Assembly (NCBI RefSeq): GCF_016745255.1
Contig: NZ_JADOEQ010000004.1
Location: forward strand, 1 to 64,000
Reading direction: 5' to 3'
Length of the DNA stretch: 64,000 nucleotides
Source: Enterococcus sp. BWR-S5
GTDB taxonomy: Bacteria > Bacillota > Bacilli > Lactobacillales > Enterococcaceae
In this document: piece by piece, positions 27,121 through 35,264 of the stretch
Layout of the letters: the number at the start of each line of letters is the position of its first letter
How positions within the stretch are numbered: the stretch's first letter is position 1
Notes under the pieces: generated by a model
Seen by the model: the letters and a program-made list of their open reading frames with translations, nothing else
Told to the model about the DNA's origin: nothing
Database searches by the model: none
Made by a program: the position numbers and the translations under genes

Positions 27121-27588
27121 TTACCCCTCTTTCTTCACCAATACTAATTCCGCTTCATTTTTTCTAAGTGTCAGCTCATAGCCCCTAAGATTAATCTCGA
27201 TAGGGTCTCCCAGAGGTGCCCGCTTTCGAACCAACAGCTCTGCATTCCTCGTCAAGCCCATATCCATCAGGCGACGGCGAACGGCTCCTTTGCCATAGAC
27301 ACTGACTACCTTTGCTCGTTCCCCAACCTCCAAAAGATCCAAAGAAAGCCAGCTCTCTTCAACATTCGCTTCTTCACTGACCATAATTTGCTTCAAAATG
27401 GCACTATCCAGCGCCAATCGAGTATTATGCAAAACAACAATACCATTTCCCTTAGCATAGCTTGCCAATGCAACCTTTGTACCAACCAGCAAGCCTAAAT
27501 CGTTCAAATGTCGTTTGGTCTCTTCCGGCATATCCATCGTTTTTACTGTGTATACCTTGTTTAGTTCTGCACCTGTTAAAGCAATCAT
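27121..27588 (-). CDS. feoA: Ferrous iron transport protein A, two FeoA domains
   Basis: 155 residues, about twice the usual FeoA. Two SH3-like FeoA domains are seen, about 1-75 (TKRHLNDLGLLVGTKVALA) and about 80-155 (VRRRLMDMGLTRNAELLVRKRAPLGDPIEI); the second is the more canonical. FeoA binds FeoB and supports Fe2+ uptake. First gene of feoA-feoB-small partner, transcribed from the Fur-controlled promoter at 27744-27772 with a leader of about 150 nt. Confidence 0.93.
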   Translation of the reverse strand: MIALTGAELNKVYTVKTMDMPEETKRHLNDLGLLVGTKVALASYAKGNGIVVLHNTRLALDSAILKQIMVSEEANVEESWLSLDLLEVGERAKVVSVYGKGAVRRRLMDMGLTRNAELLVRKRAPLGDPIEINLRGYELTLRKNEAELVLVKKEG

Positions 27589-27720
27589 AAGTAGCCTCCT
27601 TCTTTTTCTATGGAGATAAATATTTACTTGTTTCTTCTATATAATAGTTCTTTTTTCTGAACGTTAAGATTCATCCTCGTAACACCAAACTTGTGAAAAA
27701 GTTTCAACCTGTTCCGAAAC

Positions 27721-27739
27721 GAAAATGAGAATCATTATC
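27721..27739 (-). promoter_or_regulatory. Fur box of the feo operon
   Basis: GAAAATGAGAATCATTATC matches the classical 19-bp Fur box at 17 of 19 positions. It covers the expected transcription start of feoA, so iron-loaded Fur (or a Fur-like repressor) should block the promoter. Confidence 0.85.
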
Positions 27740-27743
27740 AATA

Positions 27744-27772
27744 AGAATACTCCTAGAATACAGGGTTGTCAA
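27744..27772 (-). promoter_or_regulatory. Promoter of feoA-feoB operon
   Basis: Minus-strand -35 TTGACA (27767-27772) and -10 TATTCT (27744-27749), 17 bp apart, immediately upstream of the Fur box. Confidence 0.82.
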
Positions 27773-27973
27773 TGCTATTTCCGGCGAAAAACAGAGGAAA
27801 GTGCGAATCGCTTCAAATAATTGTGTCTGAATAAAATTGAAGCACTATATCTTGTATTCCTAACAGCGAAAATTGTTCTAAAAAAAAATTTATTTTTGCT
27901 AATTATAAACTGAAAATCCATTGATTTCCTGTACAAACTCTTGTAGTTATTGGTTTTCACAAAAGTTAAAAAA

Positions 27974-27989
27974 ACACAAAACATAGTGC
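27974..27989 (+). promoter_or_regulatory. NrdR box 1
   Basis: ACACAAAACATAGTGC resembles the NrdR consensus. It lies 32 bp, about three helical turns, from box 2, the arrangement NrdR needs to repress ribonucleotide reductase promoters. Confidence 0.75.
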
Positions 27990-28005
27990 CTGAGGTGAAA
28001 ATCGA

Positions 28006-28021
28006 CCACAATATGTAGTGC
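28006..28021 (+). promoter_or_regulatory. NrdR box 2
   Basis: CCACAATATGTAGTGC, closer to consensus than box 1, ends 7 nt before the -35 of the nrdH promoter. Confidence 0.8.
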
Positions 28022-28028
28022 CTAAGTG

Positions 28029-28056
28029 TTGACATTTTTCTAAAGAGATTTATACT
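28029..28056 (+). promoter_or_regulatory. Promoter of nrdHIEF
   Basis: -35 TTGACA (28029-28034) and -10 TATACT (28051-28056) with a 16 bp spacer. The start should fall near 28063, a leader of under 30 nt with ribosome binding site GAGGGGG. Confidence 0.85.
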
Positions 28057-28089
28057 AGTGAATGTAGATTAAACGAGGGGGCAAAAACA

Positions 28090-28314
28090 ATGAACGTAAA
28101 AATCTTTTCTAAAAATAACTGTATCCAATGCAACATGGCGAAACGCTTTTTAAATGAAAATCACATTCCTTACGAGGAAGTTAATATCGATAGTCAACCT
28201 GAAATGATTGATTGGCTAAAAGAGCAAGGCTTCCAAAGCGTACCCGTCATTACTTCTGATGCAACGACAGTTGTCGGATTCCGTCCGGATCAATTAAAAC
28301 AATTGGCGAACTAA
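28090..28314 (+). CDS. nrdH: NrdH glutaredoxin-like redoxin
   Basis: 74 residues with the redox pair C11-I-Q-C14, the cis-Pro region QSVPVI and the C-terminal GFRPDQLKQL typical of NrdH. It supplies electrons to the class Ib ribonucleotide reductase NrdEF. First gene of nrdHIEF; the stop lies 2 nt before nrdI. Confidence 0.96.
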   Translation: MNVKIFSKNNCIQCNMAKRFLNENHIPYEEVNIDSQPEMIDWLKEQGFQSVPVITSDATTVVGFRPDQLKQLAN

Positions 28315-28316
28315 TC

Positions 28317-28694
28317 ATGAAAATAGTCTATTTTAGTGTGACCGGACAAACAAGACGCTTTATAAAAAAATTGGATTTGCCAGCTTATGAAATTGAGCCT
28401 GCGAATCCTTTTTTTGAGATAAATGAGCCGTTTGTTCTAGTTGTTCCTACGTATGATATAGAGATTACAGAAGTCGTGAACGATTTCCTAGATTATAAAA
28501 GCAACAAAGAATATCTTTGTGCAGTAGCAGGCGGCGGCAATCGAAATTTTGCTGAACTGTTTGTCTACACGGCGAAAGATATTGCCAGAGATTATCATGT
28601 ACCTCTTGTGTTCTCTTTTGAGTTCAGCGGTACATCCGAAGATGTCGAATCCTTTAAGAAAGTAGTGAGTGAAATTGAGTCTGAAAGAAATTAA
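28317..28694 (+). CDS. nrdI: NrdI flavodoxin-like activator
   Basis: 125 residues with a flavodoxin-like FMN-binding fold (IVYFSVTGQTRRFIKKL, VPTYD, AVAGGGNRNFAELF). NrdI provides oxidant for assembly of the manganese cofactor of NrdF. It starts 2 nt after nrdH and its 3' end overlaps the nrdE start. Confidence 0.96.
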   Translation: MKIVYFSVTGQTRRFIKKLDLPAYEIEPANPFFEINEPFVLVVPTYDIEITEVVNDFLDYKSNKEYLCAVAGGGNRNFAELFVYTAKDIARDYHVPLVFSFEFSGTSEDVESFKKVVSEIESERN

Positions 28695-30834
28695 AGATGT
28701 CAGCTATTTCAAATTAAATAATGAAATCAATCGTCCGGTCAATGGACAGATTCCGCTGAACAAGGATCAAGAAGCCTTGACGGCTTTTTTTAATGAAAAT
28801 GTTCTGCCTAATACAAAGAAATTTGCGAGCGCTGCAGAAAAAATTCAATATTTAACTGAGAATGATTATATTGAAAAGCCATTTATTCAAAAATATTCTA
28901 CTACATTTATTGAACGCCTGTATCAATTCCTTGATGAGCAGAATTTCCAATTCAAGTCATTTATGGCAGCTTACAAGTTCTACTCTCAATATGCATTGAA
29001 AAACAATGCAGGAACAGAGTATCTTGAAACTTACGAAGACCGTGTCGCTTTTAATGCGTTGTATTTTGCCGATGGCAATGAAGAGCTGGCTTTGACCCTA
29101 GCGGATGAAATGATTCATCAGCGCTACCAACCGGCAACACCTTCTTTCCTGAATGCTGGCAGACAACGCCGTGGGGAATTAGTTTCTTGTTTTCTGATTC
29201 AAGTAACAGATGACATGAACAGCATCGGCCGTTCCATCAACTCTGCATTACAGCTTTCACGAATTGGCGGCGGTGTTGGTATCACTCTTTCCAATTTACG
29301 TGAGGGCGGCGCACCAATTAAGGGCTATGAAGGAGCTGCCAGCGGTGTGGTTCCTGTTATGAAGCTTTTTGAAGATAGCTTTAGCTACTCGAATCAGCTT
29401 GGACAACGTCAAGGTGCCGGTGTGGTTTATCTGAACGTGTTCCATCCAGATATTGAAATGTTCTTATCAACTAAAAAAGAAAATGCGGATGAAAAAATCC
29501 GTGTTAAAACACTTTCTCTAGGTGTGCTTGTTCCGGATAAATTCTATGAACTGGCACGCAAAAATGAAGAAATGTACCTATTCAGCCCATACAGTGTGGA
29601 AAAAGAATACGGTGTACCTTTCTCTTATGTTGATATTACTGCTGAGTATGACAACCTAGTTGCCAACCCAAATATCCGTAAGAAGAAAATCAAAGCTCGT
29701 GACCTTGAAAATGAAATTTCTAAGCTGCAGCAAGAATCCGGCTACCCTTATATCGTTAATATTGATACAGCAAATAAACAAAACCCTATTGACGGTAAAA
29801 TCATCATGAGTAACTTATGTTCAGAAATTCTACAAGTACAAACACCTTCTGTTATCAACGGAAGACAGGAATATGAAGTGCTTGGAACAGATATCAGCTG
29901 TAACCTGGGATCAACAAACATCGTTAATCTGATGGACAGTCCAGATTTCGGTAAGTCCGTTCGTGCAATGACACGTGCACTAACATTCGTTACAGATTCA
30001 TCTGAAATTGATGTTGTGCCAACGATTCAAAACGGAAATAAACTGAGCCATACAATCGGTTTAGGTGCTATGGGGCTGCACACATTCTTTGCAAAAAACC
30101 ATATGATGTATGGTTCAGAGGAATCTTTGGATTTCACAAATATCTACTTTATGCTATTGAACTATTGGACACTAGTAGAAAGCAACAACATTGCGAAAGA
30201 ATACAAGAAATCCTTCCACAACTTTGAAAAATCTGCTTACGCGGATGGTACTTACTTTGATAAATATACGGATGGAAGCTTTGTTCCTCAGTTTGATAAG
30301 GTGAAAGAATTGTTTGGAGATATCTTTATTCCAACTGCTGAAGACTGGAAACAACTGCGTGATGCAGTAATGACAGACGGTTTGTACCATCAAAATCGTT
30401 TAGCGGTTGCACCAAACGGCTCAATCTCTTATATCAACGATACAAGTGCAAGTATCCACCCAATCACACGAATGATTGAAGAACGTCAAGAGAAGAAAAT
30501 CGGGAAGATTTACTATCCTGCTGCTTATTTAGCAAATGATACGATTCCTTATTATACTTCTGCTTATGATATGGACATGCGTAAAGTCATTGATGTGTAT
30601 GCAACAGCTCAACAACACGTTGACCAAGGAATGAGCTTGACATTGTTTATGCGTTCAGAAATTCCGGAAGGCCTTTATGAATGGAAAGATGGCACCAAGC
30701 AAACAACTAGAGATTTGAATATCCTGCGTCATTACGCTTTCCATAAAGGAGTTAAGTCAATCTATTATGTACGGACCTTTACAGAGGATTCCGAAGAAAT
30801 CGGAAGTAATCAATGTGAAAGCTGCGTGATTTAA
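28669..30834 (+). CDS. nrdE: Class Ib ribonucleoside-diphosphate reductase, large subunit
   Basis: About 721 residues. It reduces ribonucleoside diphosphates to deoxy forms. Class Ib signs include an N-terminus without the ATP cone, the active-site cysteine region VSCFLIQVTDDMNSI, NLCSEIL, and the C-terminal redox pair QCESC. No ATG is available near the start. GTG 28669 or, more likely by comparison with relatives (MSLKEIKDVSYF), TTG 28675 would be used. Either overlaps nrdI by about 20 nt, so translation is probably coupled. Confidence 0.95.
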   Translation: MKLSLKEIKDVSYFKLNNEINRPVNGQIPLNKDQEALTAFFNENVLPNTKKFASAAEKIQYLTENDYIEKPFIQKYSTTFIERLYQFLDEQNFQFKSFMAAYKFYSQYALKNNAGTEYLETYEDRVAFNALYFADGNEELALTLADEMIHQRYQPATPSFLNAGRQRRGELVSCFLIQVTDDMNSIGRSINSALQLSRIGGGVGITLSNLREGGAPIKGYEGAASGVVPVMKLFEDSFSYSNQLGQRQGAGVVYLNVFHPDIEMFLSTKKENADEKIRVKTLSLGVLVPDKFYELARKNEEMYLFSPYSVEKEYGVPFSYVDITAEYDNLVANPNIRKKKIKARDLENEISKLQQESGYPYIVNIDTANKQNPIDGKIIMSNLCSEILQVQTPSVINGRQEYEVLGTDISCNLGSTNIVNLMDSPDFGKSVRAMTRALTFVTDSSEIDVVPTIQNGNKLSHTIGLGAMGLHTFFAKNHMMYGSEESLDFTNIYFMLLNYWTLVESNNIAKEYKKSFHNFEKSAYADGTYFDKYTDGSFVPQFDKVKELFGDIFIPTAEDWKQLRDAVMTDGLYHQNRLAVAPNGSISYINDTSASIHPITRMIEERQEKKIGKIYYPAAYLANDTIPYYTSAYDMDMRKVIDVYATAQQHVDQGMSLTLFMRSEIPEGLYEWKDGTKQTTRDLNILRHYAFHKGVKSIYYVRTFTEDSEEIGSNQCESCVI

Positions 30835-30842
30835 CGTCTAAA

Positions 30843-30902
30843 GGCTGTGGTATTGCACGCTCTGCAGAGAGTCATTCACTGCATGGGTCTTCTGCCACAG
30901 CC
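30843..30902 (+). other. Stem-loop in the nrdE-nrdF spacer
   Basis: GGCTGTGG pairs with CCACAGCC across 44 nt that contain a second palindrome (CTCTGCAGAG). No T run follows, so it is more likely an mRNA processing or stability element than a terminator. Confidence 0.55.
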
Positions 30903-30942
30903 CTTCACTTATCACACCTCTGAGAAGAAAGGAAGAAAATAA

Positions 30943-31908
30943 ATGGCAACTTATTATGAAGCGATTAACTGGAATGCTATCGAAGATATCATCGATAAAT
31001 CCACTTGGGAAAAATTAACGGAGCAATTTTGGCTGGACACACGTATCCCCCTTTCTAATGACTTAGACGACTGGCGGACACTGTCTGACTTAGAAAAGCA
31101 GACAGTCGGCTACGTATTTGGCGGATTAACCCTGCTGGATACCGTTCAATCAGAAAGCGGAATGGATCAGCTGCGAAAAGACGTGCGGACACCTCATGAA
31201 GAAGCTGTCTTGAATAATATCCAATTCATGGAATCCGTTCACGCAAAAAGTTATTCTTCTATCTTTAGTACACTGAATACAAAAAAAGAAATCGAAGAAA
31301 TTTTTGAATGGACAAACACAAATGTCTACTTGCAGAAAAAAGCAGAACGCATCAATGAAATCTATAAAAATGGAACACCACTAGAGAAAAAAATTGCCAG
31401 TGTCTTCTTGGAAACCTTCTTATTCTATTCCGGTTTTTATACACCCTTGTATTATTTAGGAAATAATAAGCTGGCAAACGTTGCAGAAATCATTAAGCTG
31501 ATTATTCGTGACGAATCGGTTCATGGTACGTATATTGGTTATAAATTCCAATTGGGCTTCAATGAGCTTCCCGAAGAAGAACAGGAAGCAATGAAAGCAT
31601 GGATGTATGATTTGCTTTATGAGCTATATGAAAATGAAGAGCGCTACACGGAAGAATTGTATGATGACCTTGGTTGGACGGAGGAAGTAAAAACCTTCTT
31701 GCGTTACAATGCCAACAAAGCCTTGATGAACCTTGGTATGGACCCAATGTTTGGAGATACCGCTAACGATGTCAATCCAATTGTTATGAACGGTTTATCT
31801 ACAGGTACCAGCAATCACGATTTCTTCTCACAAGTCGGTAATGGTTACCTGCTTGGGCAAGTAGAAGCCATGAGAGACGAAGACTACCTGATTGGCTTGG
31901 ATGACTAG
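30943..31908 (+). CDS. nrdF: Class Ib ribonucleotide reductase, small (radical) subunit
   Basis: 321 residues. Metal ligands of the ferritin-like fold are visible in DTVQSESGMDQL, FMESVHAKSYSSIF, ETFLFYSGFYTPLYY and IRDESVHGTYIGYKFQ. It holds the tyrosyl radical used by NrdE. It lies 108 nt after nrdE with its own ribosome binding site (AAAGGAAG). The TAG stop is the first three bases of the downstream repeat unit. Confidence 0.96.
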   Translation: MATYYEAINWNAIEDIIDKSTWEKLTEQFWLDTRIPLSNDLDDWRTLSDLEKQTVGYVFGGLTLLDTVQSESGMDQLRKDVRTPHEEAVLNNIQFMESVHAKSYSSIFSTLNTKKEIEEIFEWTNTNVYLQKKAERINEIYKNGTPLEKKIASVFLETFLFYSGFYTPLYYLGNNKLANVAEIIKLIIRDESVHGTYIGYKFQLGFNELPEEEQEAMKAWMYDLLYELYENEERYTEELYDDLGWTEEVKTFLRYNANKALMNLGMDPMFGDTANDVNPIVMNGLSTGTSNHDFFSQVGNGYLLGQVEAMRDEDYLIGLDD

Positions 31909-32026
31909 AAAAGCTAAACAGAGCGGTAACTTCTAAGCAATATAGGAACTTGAATCGATGATGCTTTTTATCATCGAAGACAAGTTATCTTATTGTCGAA
32001 GAAGTTGCTCTGTGCAGCTAGACAAA
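31906..32026 (+). repeat. Long-hairpin intergenic repeat, unit 1
   Basis: 121 nt beginning TAGAAAAGC and ending GCAGCTAGACAAA. It folds on itself: AGAGC..TAACTTC at the left pairs with GAAGTTGCTCT at the right, with an inner stem CGATGAT/ATCATCG. The first bases are the nrdF stop codon. Confidence 0.75.
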
Positions 32027-32150
32027 TAGAAAAGCGGAGCGAGGTCGGTCAGCTCCCGAACAATAAGACAAAAATGGCAGGTGGTGCCTTTTACCACAAG
32101 ACACTTTTTGACTTATTGTTGAGAGGAGCTACCTCGTGCAGCTAGACAAA
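32027..32150 (+). repeat. Long-hairpin intergenic repeat, unit 2
   Basis: 124 nt in direct tandem with unit 1, beginning TAGAAAAGCGGAGCGAGG and ending CGTGCAGCTAGACAAA. Outer arms CGAGGT..AGCTCC..AACAATAAG and CTTATTGTT..GGAGCTACCTCG pair; the inner stem is GTGGT/ACCAC. The arms differ in sequence from unit 1 yet keep the pairing. Confidence 0.8.
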
Positions 32151-32178
32151 TAGAAAAGCAGAGCGAGGTCGATAGGCT
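32151..32178 (+). repeat. Long-hairpin intergenic repeat, truncated unit 3
   Basis: Only the left end is present (TAGAAAAGCAGAGCGAGG), after which the similarity stops shortly before a terminator. Confidence 0.65.
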
Positions 32179-32194
32179 AGCTTAACTTCAAATT

Positions 32195-32236
32195 AAAAAA
32201 GCAGTATTTGGAAGTTATTCCAAATACTGCTTTTTT
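32195..32236. terminator. Bidirectional terminator between nrdF and AI-2E-family gene
   Basis: AAAAAAGCAGTATTTG pairs with CAAATACTGCTTTTTT, giving A and T runs on both sides for two converging transcripts. Confidence 0.93.
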
Positions 32237-32283
32237 ATTTCCCTACATTTTCCTTTTTGTTCAAAATCAGATATAGGGCTTTT

Positions 32284-33390
32284 CTATTTTTCTATTTCTA
32301 TCGAGCTTTCTTTCCTCAATAGATATATTTTACGGATATTTAGTACCAGTGTCTTGATAACTGCGTATACCGGAATACATATCAGCATACCAATAATTCC
32401 GCCGATGCTCCCCGCCGCAATCAATACTAAAATAATTGTCAAGGGATGAATGCTTAGTGACTTACCCATCAATAACGGCTTAATCAGATTTCCATCCAGT
32501 TGTTGAATGACCAATATCGCAATCGCACCATACAAAGCCTGTAATGGTGAAACAAAGATGCCCACCAAAATAACCGGGACAGCACCGATAAACGGACCCA
32601 CATAAGGAATAATATTGGTTACTCCGCAGAATACCGCCAGAAGCAGACTATAGGGTTGATTCAGCAGCGATAAAGCAATAAAACTCATTACACCAATAAT
32701 CAATGCATCCAAAATTGTACTGCTGATATAAGCAGACAACGTCTGATTCATCTCCTGTACTGTTTCACGCAGTTCTGTTCGAATCGTCTTCGGAAAGAAC
32801 TTGGATACTGCATCAAGGAATTTGTGCCCATCCTTAAACATGAAGAAGAGAATGAACGGAACGGTAAACAGCAATACAAAGAATTTCATCAATGCGCCGA
32901 CAATAGTTGATAGACTGTTCGTCACGCCGACAATTGCAAGATTTAAGATATTGCTGATTGTAATATTTGCCTGTGACAGCTCTTCCTGAAGATTGAAGCT
33001 TCTCAGCTCTTCCCGCTGGCTTAAATCAATCAGCCATTTATTGATGCCTTCAGCATACATTGGAATTGATTCGCTTAACTCCAGAAATTGATTGACTAGC
33101 TGTGGAACAACATTCATAACAATCAAAGCCACTAAAATAATCAAAACAATCAACGTAATAAAGAAGCCAACTAACCGCGGTACCTTACGCTTCTCTAAGA
33201 ATACAACAATTGGATCAAACATATAATAGAAAAATCCCGCTATAAGTAACGGTAAAAATAAAGCCGATACCATACCAATCACCGGCGCAAAAATATTCGG
33301 CATTCTCATTAAAAAGAACACGCCAATAATCGTTAAAACTATTTCCACGGTCCAAAACAATAGCTTGGACTGCTTGAACAAAGAACCCAT
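32284..33390 (-). CDS. AI-2E family transporter (UPF0118 permease)
   Basis: 368 residues with seven to eight helices and the arrangement of the AI-2E/UPF0118 family: two N-terminal hairpins, a central soluble loop (about 95-150), and the conserved C-terminal block NIIPYVGPFIGAVPVI, QQLDGNLIKPLLMGKSLSIHPLTII. Members have been linked to autoinducer-2 export or to Na+(Li+)/H+ antiport, so the substrate is open. The start lies behind AGAAGGG. Monocistronic. Confidence 0.9.
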   Translation of the reverse strand: MGSLFKQSKLLFWTVEIVLTIIGVFFLMRMPNIFAPVIGMVSALFLPLLIAGFFYYMFDPIVVFLEKRKVPRLVGFFITLIVLIILVALIVMNVVPQLVNQFLELSESIPMYAEGINKWLIDLSQREELRSFNLQEELSQANITISNILNLAIVGVTNSLSTIVGALMKFFVLLFTVPFILFFMFKDGHKFLDAVSKFFPKTIRTELRETVQEMNQTLSAYISSTILDALIIGVMSFIALSLLNQPYSLLLAVFCGVTNIIPYVGPFIGAVPVILVGIFVSPLQALYGAIAILVIQQLDGNLIKPLLMGKSLSIHPLTIILVLIAAGSIGGIIGMLICIPVYAVIKTLVLNIRKIYLLRKESSIEIEK

Positions 33391-33674
33391 TTAACCAAAC
33401 CCTTCTCATACCATGATAGATGAATACGATGGACGAATTGAACGGTGAACCATTCTCCGGTCTGTCGCAACAGATAGACTTCGTGTTCCAACAATTCATG
33501 TAGCTTCATTCTATCATTATACGCTGTTATAAAATACGCCTTCTAATATATTTTCAGCACTGTTTATAAAAATTTATGATTTCTTACGAAAAGGCAGCTA
33601 TCACTTTGCAATGCTGCTACTACCTAAAGAAGAGCAGACAACCTTCTTTAGATTCGTCCGCTCGTTCTGTTTTA

Positions 33675-34421
33675 TTATTCCGCATACATCTGCCGCAGCA
33701 GCTCAATATCACCACGACTCAACTTCAAAATATCCTGCGTATATTTCTCAACACCGCCAAAGTTCTGGTCTACCAAACGATACGCATAGTCTAGATACTC
33801 TTTTTTCACTTCCATCGCAACCTTGATGCCGGCTAGCTGTTCCGGAGTCATTCCTTTTGCAGCTGCTTCAGCCAAAAATAGCTCGTTTGGCTTTTGACGT
33901 TGAATATTTGTTTCCAGATAATCTTTGTAGATTACGTCTTTTGGTACTTCCAAAAGCTCTAATGTCAGAGCTGCTGCTACACCTGTTCGGTCTTTTCCCG
34001 CAAAACAATGGAATAATACACTTCCCTTTTCAGTTGAAAGAAGCTCATGAAAATATTGTCGATAGCCCTGTTGAGCACCCGTGTTAAGAATCAGATTCTC
34101 ATAAATTTCCATCATATGACGATCTACCGCTCCGATATCTGAAACATCGAATAAATCCTCCATACTTGCATCATGATGAACTTCTTTCATGATATCAATC
34201 CACTCATAAGCTACATTCGCCAGCTGATCATCCGGACGCGTCGAGATTTCCTTCTCTCCCCGCAAGTCAATAATTTTAACCAGTTCATGGTTGTGAAGAG
34301 CATCCAAGCTTTTTTCATTTAATTGGTACACTTCACCGGAACGCAACAGTCGATTGTGTTTGACTGTTTTCCCATCAGTGGTCTTGATTCCGCCTAATTC
34401 TCTAAAATTCGCTAAATTCAT
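33675..34421 (-). CDS. Tyrosine-protein phosphatase (LipA/PtpB-like)
   Basis: 248 residues with the phosphatase loop HCFAGKDRTG (Cys-x5-Arg with a following Lys-Asp typical of bacterial dual-specificity enzymes), an N-terminal NFRELGGIKT and IIDLRGEKE. Family members dephosphorylate phosphotyrosine and sometimes phosphoinositides. No signal peptide. It lies 9 nt after mgtC in the same direction behind AAGGAGG, so the two are probably co-transcribed. Confidence 0.9.
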   Translation of the reverse strand: MNLANFRELGGIKTTDGKTVKHNRLLRSGEVYQLNEKSLDALHNHELVKIIDLRGEKEISTRPDDQLANVAYEWIDIMKEVHHDASMEDLFDVSDIGAVDRHMMEIYENLILNTGAQQGYRQYFHELLSTEKGSVLFHCFAGKDRTGVAAALTLELLEVPKDVIYKDYLETNIQRQKPNELFLAEAAAKGMTPEQLAGIKVAMEVKKEYLDYAYRLVDQNFGGVEKYTQDILKLSRGDIELLRQMYAE

Positions 34422-34430
34422 AATTCCTCC

Positions 34431-35138
34431 TTATATACTGACTAAACGTAGTTTAGTGATATTTTCATGAATCGAAAGCTCCTCTATTACATCAGCATAG
34501 GTCATGCCTCTCGGAAGCTCGATTGTATAAATATTCGTGTAGATTCTTGTGTCACCACTCAAATCAACATCAAAATTTACATCCTCTATCTCTATCTTAT
34601 GCTGCTCAAAATACTGATTGATGAATTCTTTGGTTTCCTGCTTATGGACATAGCGGATTTCCAGCTTCTTAATTGTCGGAACATGAATAATCCGTTTAAT
34701 TAAGGTCAGGGCAATAAAAACACCAATAAAACTGGTGAGCGCAATGGCATAGTACCCCATTCCAATCGCAATGCCGAGTCCTGCAACTGCCCATAATGAA
34801 GCAGCTGTAGTCAAGCCTGTAACAGAACGCTTCGTTACGATAATCGTTCCGGCACCTAAAAAACCAATACCACTGACAACCTGTGCAATCAAACGCCCCT
34901 GATCTGAACGAATCACACCGGTCATTTCCGGATAGGCCATCGCATCCCTTAAGGCTGAAAGAGCAATCTCATCCTGTATCAACGCAATGACCGTCGCTCC
35001 CATACAAACAAGGATATGGGTTCGCATCCCCGCCGGACGATTCTTATATTGCCGTTCAAACCCAATTGTACCACCAATAATCATCGAAAGAGACAGGCGC
35101 AAAACGATTTCTGGTACAGTCAACGTCAACTCTGTCAC
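34431..35138 (-). CDS. MgtC/SapB family membrane protein
   Basis: 235 residues. The N-terminal MgtC region has four to five helices with the motif GFERQYKNRPAGMRTHILVCMGA and GIGFLGAGTI. The C-terminal ACT-like cytoplasmic domain starts near 150 (KLEIRYVHKQ). MgtC proteins are linked to Mg2+ limitation and ATP synthase control in other bacteria. The start is GTG at 35138 behind AAAGGTG. First gene of a pair with the tyrosine phosphatase. Confidence 0.92.
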   Translation of the reverse strand: MTELTLTVPEIVLRLSLSMIIGGTIGFERQYKNRPAGMRTHILVCMGATVIALIQDEIALSALRDAMAYPEMTGVIRSDQGRLIAQVVSGIGFLGAGTIIVTKRSVTGLTTAASLWAVAGLGIAIGMGYYAIALTSFIGVFIALTLIKRIIHVPTIKKLEIRYVHKQETKEFINQYFEQHKIEIEDVNFDVDLSGDTRIYTNIYTIELPRGMTYADVIEELSIHENITKLRLVSI

Positions 35139-35211
35139 TTTTTTTCATCACCTTTACATTAAAAATAATCGTTGTCTTTATTATAGCACTTATTTGGAGA
35201 TGCCTGACAAC

Positions 35212-35252
35212 AAAAAAATGTAAAAGCCTCAATTGAAGCTTTTACATTTTTT
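35212..35252 (-). terminator. Terminator after large protease gene
   Basis: AAATGTAAAAGC pairs with GCTTTTACATTT with flanking A/T runs. It lies between the protease stop and the mgtC start. Confidence 0.85.
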
Positions 35253-35264
35253 CATTTTTTCTTT

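Noticed and set aside
27775-28035. 86-codon minus-strand frame between feoA and nrdH
   Set aside because: It covers both the feo -35 region and the NrdR boxes and nrd promoter, has no ribosome binding site and an unlikely composition. The region is regulatory.
33391-33674. Possible small gene or terminator between the phosphatase and AI-2E genes
   Set aside because: There is an inverted repeat CTAAAGAAG/CTTCTTTAG at 33626-33653 but no T run follows, and the frames have no ribosome binding site. Nothing supportable.
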